Assembly: GCA_032252755.1 (NCBI GenBank)
Contig: JAVUPY010000054.1
Coordinates: 1-64,000, forward strand
Length of the DNA: 64,000 nucleotides
Origin: Terriglobia bacterium
GTDB taxonomy: Bacteria; Acidobacteriota; Terriglobia; Terriglobales; Acidobacteriaceae
Direction: 5' to 3'
The position numbers and the translations under genes are program-made. The notes beneath the pieces were generated by a model. That model was not told the origin of the DNA, did not search any database, and saw only the letters and a list, made by a program, of their open reading frames with translations. Position 1 is the first letter of the stretch. Every line of letters begins with the position of its first letter. Of this stretch, positions 37,148-45,340 are shown piece after piece.

Positions 37148-37828
37148 ATGACTGTGAAAGTGGTTTCAATTCTCGAACGCATTTTCCTGAGTTTAGGCCT
37201 GATCCTCATGGGCTTTGCAATCGTGGCGATGGTGCAGAGTGCGCTCTTGTCTAGAGCTGCGATCGCGAAGTTCGACCGAGCGACGGAAGCCAAGAATAAA
37301 GCGTCTTTCGAAGAACTTGGCAGGATTGACTTTAGTCTGTGGGAACCGCAGAGGGTCAAGGCTTACTTGAGCACCCTCTCAGTCCCAATCGACACGCCTT
37401 TGGCAGTGCTCAGGGTACCGCGATTGGCGATTGAGGTTCCGGTCTTGCAGGGAACAGACGAATTCTCATTGAACCGTGGTGTCGGGTGGGTCGCCGGTAC
37501 GGCCCGTCCGGGTAGCACAGGAAATTCAGGCATCGCGGGGCACCGGGATGGTTTTTTCCGGGCCTTAAAGGACATAAGGATTGGGGATACGGTTGAGATT
37601 GCCGCGGTTACAGCGACCAACCGCTATAGGGTGGACGAGATTGAAATCGTTCCTCCAAGCGACACAGCGGTACTGAGGCCTCGACCCAAGAGTTCCGTCA
37701 CTTTAATTACGTGTTACCCGTTCTACTTCGTAGGTAACGCACCGCTTAGGTTCGTCGTGCACGCTTCGCTGGCTGACGAAAGCGAGCATGTCAAAGGAAG
37801 CCCGAATTCGCATAACAAGAACTACTAA
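37148..37828 (+). CDS. Class D sortase
   Basis: A 226-residue membrane-anchored transpeptidase with one N-terminal segment (FLSLGLILMGFAIVAMVQ). The sortase catalytic set is complete: His132 (AGHRDGFF), Cys189 (LITCYPF) and Arg201 (APLRFVV). Sortases cut LPxTG-like motifs and join the protein to an amine, usually cell-wall material in Gram-positive bacteria. In Gram-negative bacteria class D enzymes occur as single enzyme-substrate pairs. The next gene, 14 bases downstream, encodes a matching LPKTA protein, so the pair is very likely dedicated. Confidence 0.93.
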   Translation: MTVKVVSILERIFLSLGLILMGFAIVAMVQSALLSRAAIAKFDRATEAKNKASFEELGRIDFSLWEPQRVKAYLSTLSVPIDTPLAVLRVPRLAIEVPVLQGTDEFSLNRGVGWVAGTARPGSTGNSGIAGHRDGFFRALKDIRIGDTVEIAAVTATNRYRVDEIEIVPPSDTAVLRPRPKSSVTLITCYPFYFVGNAPLRFVVHASLADESEHVKGSPNSHNKNY

Positions 37829-37842
37829 AAGGAGAAAGGAAT

Positions 37843-38604
37843 ATGAAGAAGAGACTGACCATCAGGTTGCTGGCGATAGCGATTCTGGCTCTCTTTGCTG
37901 CTTTCGCTATTGCACAAGAACGTTCTGAAACGCAGATAACCCAAGAACAAAGCACACACGAATACCAAGTCGAAAAAGGCGAAGTCGTATACGTCTCCGG
38001 AAACGAGATCGTAGTCAGAATGGAAAATGGGGAAGTCAGAAATATGACCGTTCCTCCCGACGCCACGGCGACCGTTGACGGAAAGACGATCACTGTAAAA
38101 GATCTGAAGCCTGGCATGAAACTGGAGAGGACGATTAAGAGTACGACAACTCCTGAACTCGTCACCACCGTCCGAACGATCGAAGGTACGGTCTGGCATG
38201 TCAACGCTCCAAAAACTGTGATCCTGACACTGGCGAACGGCGAGAACAAAAAGTACAACGTTCCGAAGGATCAGATCTTCCAAATCGACGGCCAGGACAA
38301 GACAGTGTTTGACCTCAGGAAGGGCATGAAGGTGACGGCTACTGTAATTACCCGCGTGCCGCAGAGCGTCATTGCCCAGGAGAAGTCCGTGACCGGAAAG
38401 ATGCCTCCGCCTCCGCCCACGCCCCCAATACAGGGAGCACTATTGATTGAAGAGAAGACGGTACCCGTCGAAGTCGCAACCACGGCTGCCCCCCAAACTC
38501 AGGAAAAATTACCAAAGACAGCGAGCATTATTCCCCTGATTGGCCTTTTAGGGTTGGGGTGTACTTTGCTTGGTCTCGGAATCAACCACCTTCGTTCCAG
38601 ATAA
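37843..38604 (+). CDS. Sortase substrate with C-terminal LPKTA sorting signal
   Basis: A 253-residue protein with a strong AAAGGAGAAAGG ribosome site, signal peptide (ending near AIAQ) and two related beta domains: EVVYVSGNEIVVRMENGE with KDLKPGMKL, then GTVWHVNAPKTVILTLANGE with FDLRKGMKV. A Pro-rich linker leads to a tripartite sorting signal: LPKTA at residues 223-227, a hydrophobic segment (IPLIGLLGLGCTLLGLGI) and a basic tail (LRSR). This is the expected target of the adjacent sortase. What it would be attached to in a Gram-negative envelope is unknown. Confidence 0.9.
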   Translation: MKKRLTIRLLAIAILALFAAFAIAQERSETQITQEQSTHEYQVEKGEVVYVSGNEIVVRMENGEVRNMTVPPDATATVDGKTITVKDLKPGMKLERTIKSTTTPELVTTVRTIEGTVWHVNAPKTVILTLANGENKKYNVPKDQIFQIDGQDKTVFDLRKGMKVTATVITRVPQSVIAQEKSVTGKMPPPPPTPPIQGALLIEEKTVPVEVATTAAPQTQEKLPKTASIIPLIGLLGLGCTLLGLGINHLRSR

Positions 38605-38625
38605 GCGTGCGCTCCAGTCCTAAAA

Positions 38626-38657
38626 CACAGGCGACCATTAAGGTCGCCTGTGGTTTT
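38626..38657 (+). terminator. Rho-independent terminator of the sortase operon
   Basis: CACAGGCGACC and GGTCGCCTGTG form a perfect 11-bp stem with the 5-base loop ATTAA, followed by GTTTT, 22 bases after the substrate stop. Confidence 0.8.
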
Positions 38658-38725
38658 GCCGTCAACGTAGATCTCAGCGCGCGAAAAAAATAGAATTCAG
38701 GAATAGAAGAAACAGGAATGCAGAG

Positions 38726-39061
38726 ATGAGTAGCAGGGAAGCTACTGCGAGACAGAATCTGTCTTCTTCATTGAAAGCCCCACTCGCATCATGCCTTGGG
38801 AGCTTTCCCTGCAATCTTCCGGACATGAATGCGTCCATCATTTTGTTCCGGACGAAGCCTGCAAGCGCTATTCGTCACCTTTCAGAATATGGAAGTTCCA
38901 GTCAGTCGGAAACTAGCAGAATGGTGAGTTGGGGCCCAAAGAACCTTGATACACAAGATCAGGAGCGTGAGTCTTTGCTATTGTTAGGCCAAGACACGTG
39001 CGCTTTGATTCTGGTTCCTTTGCCCGGGCCGGAAATCACGCAATTGCAGTCACGATGGTAA
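38726..39061 (+). CDS. Hypothetical protein, weakly supported
   Basis: A 111-codon frame with an ATG and an AGGA-like sequence upstream. The second half (ASAIRHLSEY, LLLLGQDTCALILVPLPGPE) looks more protein-like than a chance frame. No family is recognised, the composition is unusual for the window, and it may be spurious or a decayed gene. Confidence 0.3.
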   Translation: MSSREATARQNLSSSLKAPLASCLGSFPCNLPDMNASIILFRTKPASAIRHLSEYGSSSQSETSRMVSWGPKNLDTQDQERESLLLLGQDTCALILVPLPGPEITQLQSRW

Positions 39062-39292
39062 TGAACGGGAGGTCTTTCATAAGTAGCCAGATGTGCAAAA
39101 TGATCTCGATGAAGTTATCTCAGTTCGCGAATCCTCGGTAAGAATTGTTTGCGGTATGCCCACAGAGGGGACGGTATCGCCCCTTCCGCCGGGCTCGATC
39201 CTCATGGGTTGAGCTTTTTTCAATTTCGTTGTAAAGTTCGTGGCAAATGTTCTCTGACCTGGCCGAGTGGCTCTCCCAGAGGAGCGCTTACT

Positions 39293-39721
39293 ATGCCTAT
39301 TCGCTACCGATGTGATCGCACAAAAGGGATCACGTACGTGGCGTGGAAAGGGTCTCCCTCGCGTCAAGAATGGCAGGAATCCACCAATCGCATGTTAACG
39401 GATCCGCTTTGGCCAGGCGGCGATTTGTATCTCACCGATACACGCCTTGCTGATGTGAGGCACCTTGAAGATCCGCCCTTTCTGGAGCAGATTGCACGTA
39501 ATTTCGTGGGACGAGTTTCGCAGCTAAAGCACGCAATTGTTGCTGCGTCTGGATACGCTACTGCCGAGAGATTTCAGGAAAAGATGAATAAGCTGGGGTT
39601 CACTTGTATAGTGTTCTCGAGTCTCGACACCGCCTGCCTATGGCTGGGTATTGAATTAAGAGAGACTGAGAAGATTTTGCAGGAACTCCAGTCCGAGTCA
39701 GTCGGCCCACCCGCCTCTTAA
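39293..39721 (+). CDS. STAS/SpoIIAA-like protein of unknown function
   Basis: A 142-residue protein from the ATG at 39293, preceded by AGAGGAG; a 48-residue upstream extension from 39149 looks non-coding. The fold pattern, alternating strands and helices (GITYVAWKGSPSRQEWQE, DLYLTDTRLADV, HAIVAASGYATAERFQEKM), resembles SpoIIAA/STAS-like single-domain proteins used as anti-sigma antagonists or sensory modules. No membrane segment or signal. The assignment is tentative. Confidence 0.65.
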   Translation: MPIRYRCDRTKGITYVAWKGSPSRQEWQESTNRMLTDPLWPGGDLYLTDTRLADVRHLEDPPFLEQIARNFVGRVSQLKHAIVAASGYATAERFQEKMNKLGFTCIVFSSLDTACLWLGIELRETEKILQELQSESVGPPAS

Positions 39722-40026
39722 ACGTCTTAACCGATGACGGGATAAGGATAAAGCGCCGAAATTTGCCCCCTGTCGTGCAAATCGCAATCCCGGAGCTACC
39801 CTCCTAACGGCTTTCCGTTCGCCAAATTCTGGCAGATTTCCTTCACGTCGCGATCGATATGGTGCCAGAACTTCTGCAGCCCGCGCACAAGTAGTTCAAT
39901 CCCGGTTCACTGGTACGGGTATCTGTCTAGCAATTCTGCCAGTGGCAGGCCAGTTCCGGGCTGCCTAGAATCTCATTTTGTCGGCTCGGCAGAGCAATCA
40001 TTCGAGACCTCCAGAGGGTCAATCCC
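39722..40026. other. Intergenic region upstream of the M48 protease
   Basis: No gene seen. It contains palindrome site 14 (39927-39942) and a weaker second copy, CGCCAAATTCTGGCAG, at 39820-39835. Confidence 0.5.
39927..39942 (+). promoter_or_regulatory. Recurrent 16-bp palindrome (site 14)
   Basis: CTAGCAATTCTGCCAG, one of the closest matches to the consensus, 85 bases before the GTG at 40027. Confidence 0.5.
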
Positions 40027-41085
40027 GTGCAGAAGTTTGCTACGACTCCGCGATGGCTCGTGTACCTGTTCGCTTGGGTATCTATCTTTCCTGGAATTTG
40101 CGTCTCGAGAGCCCAGGTCGCACCGGATCCTCCTGTTGATTCCCCGCAAACGGCGTTAGTGGAACCTCGCGATCTCGTCAAATCCTCCTCCATGACGGGT
40201 TCCAAGCAGGACAAGCTGCGAAAGAAATACGACATAACCAAGATTGGCGCACGAAGCATTGGGGCGGGATTGAATTTTTATTCGTTCGAACGTGAGGCCC
40301 GCCTTGGCAAAGATATCGCCGACCAAATCGATGCGTCGGTGAAATTGAACACCGATCCGCTTGTTAATGGTTACATCGGAAGGATCGCGCTGAAACTGGT
40401 AACGCACTCCGATTCGAAGATTCCACTCACAGTCAAGGTTATATATGACGCTCAGCCGAATGCCTTTGCCGTCCCAGGTGGATATCTATACGTAACTACA
40501 GGCCTGATTCTTTTCTGCGATGATGAGGCAGAACTTGCTGGCGCAATGGCACACGAGATTGCGCACATTGCGGCTCGCCACGGAACAAAAAACCTGACCA
40601 AACGAGAACTATGGGGATTGGCCGCGATCCCCCTTACGATGGTAGGTGGGCCAGCGGGAGCCGCCGTGACCAGCTTCGCAAGTGTTGCTGGACCTCTGAC
40701 CTTCCTTAAGCTTGGCAGGAATGAAGAGCTCGAGGCAGATCTCCTCGGTGTCGAGTATGCGTACCTTGCCGGCTACGATCCACAGGAATTTATCAAGTTT
40801 TTCGAGAAGACAAAGATAGCCGCCGGTGCCCGGGCGAATTTTTTCGGCAGAGCCTTTGCAACTCACCCGCAGGCGGAAGACCGGATCCGGCGCGTTCAGT
40901 CAGGAGTGCAAATCCTGCTCCCACCTCGGGACGAATATATCCTCGATACTAACGATTTTCAGGAAGTGAAGAGCGCTCTCGCAAGCGATCTTGCCGAGAA
41001 GGCCGCGGTTGAGAAGCCAGTCCTCCTGCACTCGACCCCCGAGGATCCAGATGTACCGCCGGATGAGCAGGAAACCCAAGACTAG
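40027..41085 (+). CDS. Secreted M48-family metalloprotease (BepA/Oma1-like)
   Basis: A 352-residue periplasmic protease with a GTG start and signal peptide (VYLFAWVSIFPGICVSRAQ). The zinc motif is HEIAHIAARHG, with the third ligand in EELEADLLGVEYAYLAGYDP. SFEREARLGKDIADQID is the usual family segment before the catalytic core. In Gram-negative bacteria such M48 proteases monitor outer-membrane protein and LPS assembly. The C-terminal 60 residues are acidic and Pro-rich. No TPR domain is obvious, unlike BepA. Confidence 0.92.
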   Translation: MQKFATTPRWLVYLFAWVSIFPGICVSRAQVAPDPPVDSPQTALVEPRDLVKSSSMTGSKQDKLRKKYDITKIGARSIGAGLNFYSFEREARLGKDIADQIDASVKLNTDPLVNGYIGRIALKLVTHSDSKIPLTVKVIYDAQPNAFAVPGGYLYVTTGLILFCDDEAELAGAMAHEIAHIAARHGTKNLTKRELWGLAAIPLTMVGGPAGAAVTSFASVAGPLTFLKLGRNEELEADLLGVEYAYLAGYDPQEFIKFFEKTKIAAGARANFFGRAFATHPQAEDRIRRVQSGVQILLPPRDEYILDTNDFQEVKSALASDLAEKAAVEKPVLLHSTPEDPDVPPDEQETQD

Positions 41086-41089
41086 CAAC

Positions 41090-41629
41090 CTATTTCTTGG
41101 GTGGGTAACGTTCAACTAGCTTGGCTATCGCTTTGCGGACGCGCTCTGTATTCTTGGTGTGCTTTTCAGTGTCCATCTTCTCGGAGACAGACCCCTGCCA
41201 AACCAGGGTCTTGGTCGAGCGATCGATGAAATCGAGCACCAGCGTTCCACTGATGACGTAGTTACCAGCAGCTGCTGGAGCCCCGCTCCACATGGTGGCC
41301 GTAGGGTAGTAAAAATCCGCCGGAACGGGTCGTATTGCATCCTGGTGCTGTCCCCCTATTTCACCACCTATTGAACCAGTTGCTGCTAGAAGAAGGTCTC
41401 CGCCTTCGTCGACCACCTCCAGCCCCCTCTGTTTCAGGGCGTAGTCAATCTCGGCCATAATCGCAGCGCGACGAAGGGTAAGTTCTGTTGAGTTGTCACT
41501 TACCCATGAGTAGGTGCGGTACTTGGAGAAGTCAACCGATTTGTCGTAACCGACTTTAACTTTTTGCGCCTGTGCAGCGAAGGCAAGAACGAAGATGAGC
41601 ACGCCAAGCACAGTGATTTTGGATCTCAT
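41090..41629 (-). CDS. DUF4136 family secreted protein
   Basis: A 179-residue paralogue of 24413-24973. The ATG at 41629 follows a GGAG and begins a signal peptide (ending near AAQAQ); an upstream reading to 41683 is unlikely. VKVGYDKSVDFSKYRTYSWV is the family opening and RVRKAIAKLVERYPPKK the ending. Its stop lies 4 bases from the convergent M48 protease stop. Function unknown. Confidence 0.87.
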   Translation of the reverse strand: MRSKITVLGVLIFVLAFAAQAQKVKVGYDKSVDFSKYRTYSWVSDNSTELTLRRAAIMAEIDYALKQRGLEVVDEGGDLLLAATGSIGGEIGGQHQDAIRPVPADFYYPTATMWSGAPAAAGNYVISGTLVLDFIDRSTKTLVWQGSVSEKMDTEKHTKNTERVRKAIAKLVERYPPKK

Positions 41630-41648
41630 ATAGGCTCCGGAACCGCAG

Positions 41649-42059
41649 CTAATTAGGTAGAGTCTCGGCGAGGGCCCAATCAATACGATCTACTTCTTCC
41701 CGAATAACCCGTATCGCTTGTTGGTGTAGTGGCAGAGGAGCGATCACGGAGAGGGCGTTCCGGATGCGTTCGTTCCGAGCTCGAATCATTCTGATCCTGA
41801 TACGAGTTTCCTTTTTGCGCCGGTAATATCTCAGAAGCTCACGCATGACTAGTAACGCGAAGAACATACCAAACGACAATTCGATTGGAAGTCGGTCGGT
41901 GGCGCCGTCGAATTGGAAGAATGTAATGCGGTAAACGGCTTCACCAAGTCCCAGCGATGCGAACACGACTCCAAAAGCAATGGTCGCCAGGCGGACTTGA
42001 TCGGGAGGACGAAGCTCCAACCATCCCAGTAATGTTTCGCGAAGGGAAGCGAACGACAT
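41649..42059 (-). CDS. Small membrane protein of unknown function
   Basis: A 136-residue protein from the ATG at 42059, chosen for the GAGGAGG seven bases upstream; the longer frame to 42182 has no ribosome site. Two hydrophobic segments (TIAFGVVFASLGLGEAV and LSFGMFFALLVMREL) precede a strongly basic helix (RYYRRKKETRIRIRMIRAR) and an acidic C-terminal helix. It is upstream of the DUF4136 gene on the same strand by 20 bases, so probably co-transcribed. No family recognised. Confidence 0.65.
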   Translation of the reverse strand: MSFASLRETLLGWLELRPPDQVRLATIAFGVVFASLGLGEAVYRITFFQFDGATDRLPIELSFGMFFALLVMRELLRYYRRKKETRIRIRMIRARNERIRNALSVIAPLPLHQQAIRVIREEVDRIDWALAETLPN

Positions 42060-42568
42060 CACGAACCTCCTCGAGCCACAGCTTCGTTGCAGTGGTCGAC
42101 GTACCCAATGAGAAGTTATACCGACTTCTTGCACTCGCTGTAACGTGCCAACTGCTTTGGTGTCATCTGATAGAGGCACCATTCAATATCTGCACCAGTC
42201 TGCTGTGGTTCGACGAGCGAACAGACAGCTGCACGAACTGCCTGTAAGCTAATCGAACTACGCACGTGCAGGTGCCATTGTAGGGACCTGGCTCCTGCTA
42301 ACCCACTGGTAAAAGTTGTAGCCCAATTTCGGAGAAACTAGATAGAGCTGCGCCAAGTCGGATGACGAAGCGGCAAAAATAGACAAGCGTGTTAGGCCGC
42401 CGACCATGGCCGGACTCCGACACTCGAAATGAAGCGTTGACGGTAACCCGAGCTCTCTTGTTGATTTATCTACCCGTTCACTAGCAATTTGCGTAGTTGG
42501 TTCTTGCTCGTTTAGAGACGAGACTCTCGCTTCGAACGGATAGGCCGATCAGCTCGTGGAGGCATAGG
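42060..42568. other. Long intergenic region upstream of the ECF sigma factor
   Basis: About 509 bases without a convincing gene on either strand. It contains palindrome site 15 near its right end and ACCCACTGGTAAAAG at 42301, a partial match in the other direction. Confidence 0.5.
42481..42496 (+). promoter_or_regulatory. Recurrent 16-bp palindrome (site 15)
   Basis: CTAGCAATTTGCGTAG, 73 bases before the sigma factor's ATG. The left half is exact. Confidence 0.4.
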
Positions 42569-43144
42569 ATGTGCGCTACTTCAGTATTCGCAAGCTCAGC
42601 TGGTAATGACGAGGTGAGGGATGTCGATCAGGCCTTGGCAGGCGATGGAAAAGCCTTTGATCGTATTATGGTTCGCTGGCAGAGGCCTCTGTTGAGTTTG
42701 GCTCGGCGCCTTGGGCATGAGGAAAATCGCGCTGAAGATCTGACGCAGGATGTGTTTTTACATGCCTACCTCGCTCTCCCGTGGTGGCGGCGCGAATCCT
42801 CGTTCGGAACGTGGTTGTATGCAATTGCCAAGAACGTGTACCTCGGCGAACACCGCCGTGCACGCCAGGTTGAAGTTCGTCTGCAAGACCTTCCAGAACT
42901 GCGGGATCTCCGCTTGCCCGATCGCGGGCTCTTTCTCGATGACCGAGACCGATTGGTCCGAGAGGCGCTCTTATCCTTACCGCCAACCTATCGTGATGTG
43001 CTGATTCTCTATTATTTCAACGATTGTGGAATCTCAGCCATTCGCCAAAAACTCCAACTGTCTGAGGGCGCAGTAAAAACCAGATTGCTGCGGGGTCGAG
43101 CAATTCTGCGCAAGAAACTTTCCCCCCTCCTTTTGTGCGCATGA
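42569..43144 (+). CDS. ECF-type RNA polymerase sigma factor
   Basis: A 191-residue sigma-70-family protein from the ATG at 42569 (GTGGAGG upstream). Region 2 has FDRIMVRWQRPLLSLARRLG and DLTQDVFLHAYLALP; region 4 has LPPTYRDVLILYYFNDCGISAI and LSEGAVKTRLLRGRAILRKKL. There is no recognisable anti-sigma factor next to it: the following gene is a convergent small membrane protein, which could be a non-homologous anti-sigma but shows no motif. ECF factors often direct envelope-stress regulons and often act on their own promoter. Confidence 0.92.
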   Translation: MCATSVFASSAGNDEVRDVDQALAGDGKAFDRIMVRWQRPLLSLARRLGHEENRAEDLTQDVFLHAYLALPWWRRESSFGTWLYAIAKNVYLGEHRRARQVEVRLQDLPELRDLRLPDRGLFLDDRDRLVREALLSLPPTYRDVLILYYFNDCGISAIRQKLQLSEGAVKTRLLRGRAILRKKLSPLLLCA

Positions 43145-43163
43145 ATGTGCTCAGCGAACCAAC

Positions 43164-43445
43164 TCACTTATGGACGACGTTTTCATTCTGTCGAATCGGT
43201 GTTCCCCGAATCCATGTGGATAAGAGCAGCCAGGCAATTACTACTGAAAGGAAGCCAGTCAGATCACCCAACAATTGGGAAAAAAGATGCGACGGGTCAA
43301 CATGAATCGACCAAACGGCATTCGATATCGTGACTGCAAGGCTCAGGCCGATCAGAACCGCACGGCCCCTCCTCCGCAATTTGAACACTGCTTCCAAGGC
43401 GAGTAACACGACCGCGCCGAGCATTATCAGAATAAAGTCCGCCAT
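43164..43445 (-). CDS. Small inner-membrane protein of unknown function
   Basis: A 93-residue protein with three hydrophobic segments (FILIMLGAVVLLALEAV, AVLIGLSLAVTISNAVW, LTGFLSVVIAWLLLSTW) separated by short charged loops. It is convergent with the ECF sigma factor, with 19 bases between stops. No family recognised. Its position leaves open a role in controlling the sigma factor, but nothing in its sequence shows this. Confidence 0.6.
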   Translation of the reverse strand: MADFILIMLGAVVLLALEAVFKLRRRGRAVLIGLSLAVTISNAVWSIHVDPSHLFSQLLGDLTGFLSVVIAWLLLSTWIRGTPIRQNENVVHK

Positions 43446-43505
43446 GATGGCTCTTTTCTAGAACATCAGACCATCGAATTTATTCTCGCCAGGACAATGA
43501 TTCCA

Positions 43506-43521
43506 CTCTAAATTCTGCTAG
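43506..43521 (+). promoter_or_regulatory. Recurrent 16-bp palindrome (site 16)
   Basis: CTCTAAATTCTGCTAG, 153 bases before the Sel1-repeat gene. The right half ATTCTGCTAG is conserved. Confidence 0.38.
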
Positions 43522-43673
43522 CGAAGCATGGGCGGGATGAGTCGGAGTTGAGTCCCCTCGTGTCATTCTGCGCTACCACAAATCTTCATAAATTTCATGA
43601 CGTCGCCTCGTATTTCGCCTAGTACAGATCATTCCCGTCGATACTTATTCTTTACATGAGTTGACGTGAATGA

Positions 43674-45011
43674 ATGTTCTCGTTCGAGGTCCCGGTGATT
43701 TGCAGGGGGATCATCAGCGTAGTTGTGGGGCTCACGATCGGCGCGTTCGGCCAAGACGTCGAGAAACTGAAGACTATCGACGATCCAACTCAAGATTCCG
43801 CCACAGCCACTGTTCAGACGATTGGCGCACTCGTTGCACGAGCGGAGTCTGGAGACGCAGTCGCACAACGTCAGTTGGGGATCGCCTACATCGTAGGTCG
43901 AGCAGTTCAACCTGACCAGCAAAAAGGAGCAGGCTGGCTTCTCAAAGCTGCGCAGGCGGGTGAACCATTTGCACAAGTGCATCTGGGAAACCTTTACAGA
44001 TCGGGTCTGGGAGTGCAGCAGAGCGAAGCAGAAGCTGCCAATTGGTATCGCAAATCAGCGGATCAGGGCAACGCAGTTGCGCAAAACAACCTTGGATACA
44101 TGTATTTATATGGAAAAGGTGGTCTTCCGCAGAGTGAGAACGAAGCTTTGAAATGGTTCACAAAGGGGGCAATGCAGGGCCTGCCGGCTGCTGAAGTGAA
44201 CTTGGCATCGATGTACATGCGAGGGAACCCCAACTACTCAGAGGCGGAGAAATGGTTCCAAAAAGCGGCGGCACAGAACAGTCCGAAAGCTTATGCATGG
44301 TTAGGAGTGATGTATGAAAAGGGCGTTGGAGTCGAGAAGAATCTCACCAGGGCTTTCAGTCTATTTAAGACAGGGGCCGAACTGGGCGATCGTGCTGCCG
44401 AAGCGGAGTTGGGTTTTATGTACTTGGAGGGGCTAGGAACAAAGAGAAATAGTGCCGACGCCCTGAAGTGGATTCAAAGCGCGGCGCTCAAAGGTGAACC
44501 TCACGCCCAGCTGAATCTTGCATACATGTATCGCTTAGGCCGCGGAGTCGCACAGAATTTCAATGAGGCGGTCCGGTGGTTTTGTTATGCAGCAGAAAAT
44601 AGCATGCCAGAAGCGCAAAGCCAGATTGCGTATTTTCTATTTGTTGCGCGTGACTATCAGAGGTCGGCCGAATGGTATGCAAGAGCGGCTGAAAAAGGTT
44701 TTGCTGGGGCACAGGTGAACCTGGGTCTCCTGTATTCGCGCGGTATGGGCGTACCCCTTGACTATATTGAGGCGCTTGCCTTGTTCACCGTTGCGGGGGG
44801 CAGAGGCGCCCCAGCGGCAGCTGAGAACATCAAGAACCTTCAAATCATAATGACTCCGAACCAGCTCAAGCGAGCACAGGCGAGAGCTAAGGAACTGACG
44901 GCAAGGATAGCGGAGTTTGAGACACATACCGAATCCCCGAAACAAGGTCAATGTCCACTTCTAAAACTACAGCAGCAAACGATTGCGGTTCAGGGAACTC
45001 CCGCTAATTGA
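43674..45011 (+). CDS. Secreted Sel1-repeat protein
   Basis: A 445-residue protein with a signal peptide (VICRGIISVVVGLTIGAFG). About nine Sel1-like repeats fill residues 60-380, each near 36 residues with AQxxLGxxYxxGxGVxxxxxxAxxWxxKAA (examples: AQVHLGNLYRSGLGV, AYAWLGVMYEKGVGV, AQLNLAYMYRLGRGV). Sel1 repeats are TPR-like scaffolds for protein-protein contact. The C-terminal ~60 residues are helical and polar. It is followed by a small anchored protein. Confidence 0.93.
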   Translation: MFSFEVPVICRGIISVVVGLTIGAFGQDVEKLKTIDDPTQDSATATVQTIGALVARAESGDAVAQRQLGIAYIVGRAVQPDQQKGAGWLLKAAQAGEPFAQVHLGNLYRSGLGVQQSEAEAANWYRKSADQGNAVAQNNLGYMYLYGKGGLPQSENEALKWFTKGAMQGLPAAEVNLASMYMRGNPNYSEAEKWFQKAAAQNSPKAYAWLGVMYEKGVGVEKNLTRAFSLFKTGAELGDRAAEAELGFMYLEGLGTKRNSADALKWIQSAALKGEPHAQLNLAYMYRLGRGVAQNFNEAVRWFCYAAENSMPEAQSQIAYFLFVARDYQRSAEWYARAAEKGFAGAQVNLGLLYSRGMGVPLDYIEALALFTVAGGRGAPAAAENIKNLQIIMTPNQLKRAQARAKELTARIAEFETHTESPKQGQCPLLKLQQQTIAVQGTPAN

Positions 45012-45058
45012 GAGCCTGTTTCGGGACTGCAAGATATAGCCGCGCTTGTGAGGGCACT

Positions 45059-45331
45059 ATGAAGAAACTTACCAATGACTTCGCATCTGGAAAGCAGGAG
45101 CATTACCGGGTTGATCTGCGTGTCTGGTCCGAGATCCGGTACTTGGATTCCCCGACAGACTACCGCGAATACCTTCCTGGCAACAGCCACGTCTCCGCGA
45201 AGCAATGTGACGAATCTTTAGTGCTCTTGGATGGTTGCGAACGATCGTTTTGGGGTTGGTTCATCTCGCTGGTGCTTCTGACCGGGGCCATCGCAATAGT
45301 GGTCGTGTGGATGGTAGAGAACGCAGTGTGA
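45059..45331 (+). CDS. Small tail-anchored membrane protein
   Basis: A 90-residue protein from the ATG at 45059, 47 bases after the Sel1-repeat gene, so probably in one transcript. A polar N-terminal part (about 65 residues) is followed by a single C-terminal membrane segment (WFISLVLLTGAIAIVVVWMV). It may anchor or regulate the Sel1 protein, but this is inference from position. No family recognised. Confidence 0.6.
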   Translation: MKKLTNDFASGKQEHYRVDLRVWSEIRYLDSPTDYREYLPGNSHVSAKQCDESLVLLDGCERSFWGWFISLVLLTGAIAIVVVWMVENAV

Positions 45332-45340
45332 TGAATAGGC

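Noticed and set aside
12758-39942. Reading the recurrent palindrome as a sigma-54 promoter
   Set aside because: The TGGCA and TGC elements resemble the -24/-12 boxes, but the spacing between GG and GC is about 7 bases rather than the strict 10, and the matching strand points away from the genes.
42060-42182. N-terminal extension of the small membrane protein to 42182
   Set aside because: The ATG at 42059 has a GAGGAGG site; the upstream residues look non-coding.
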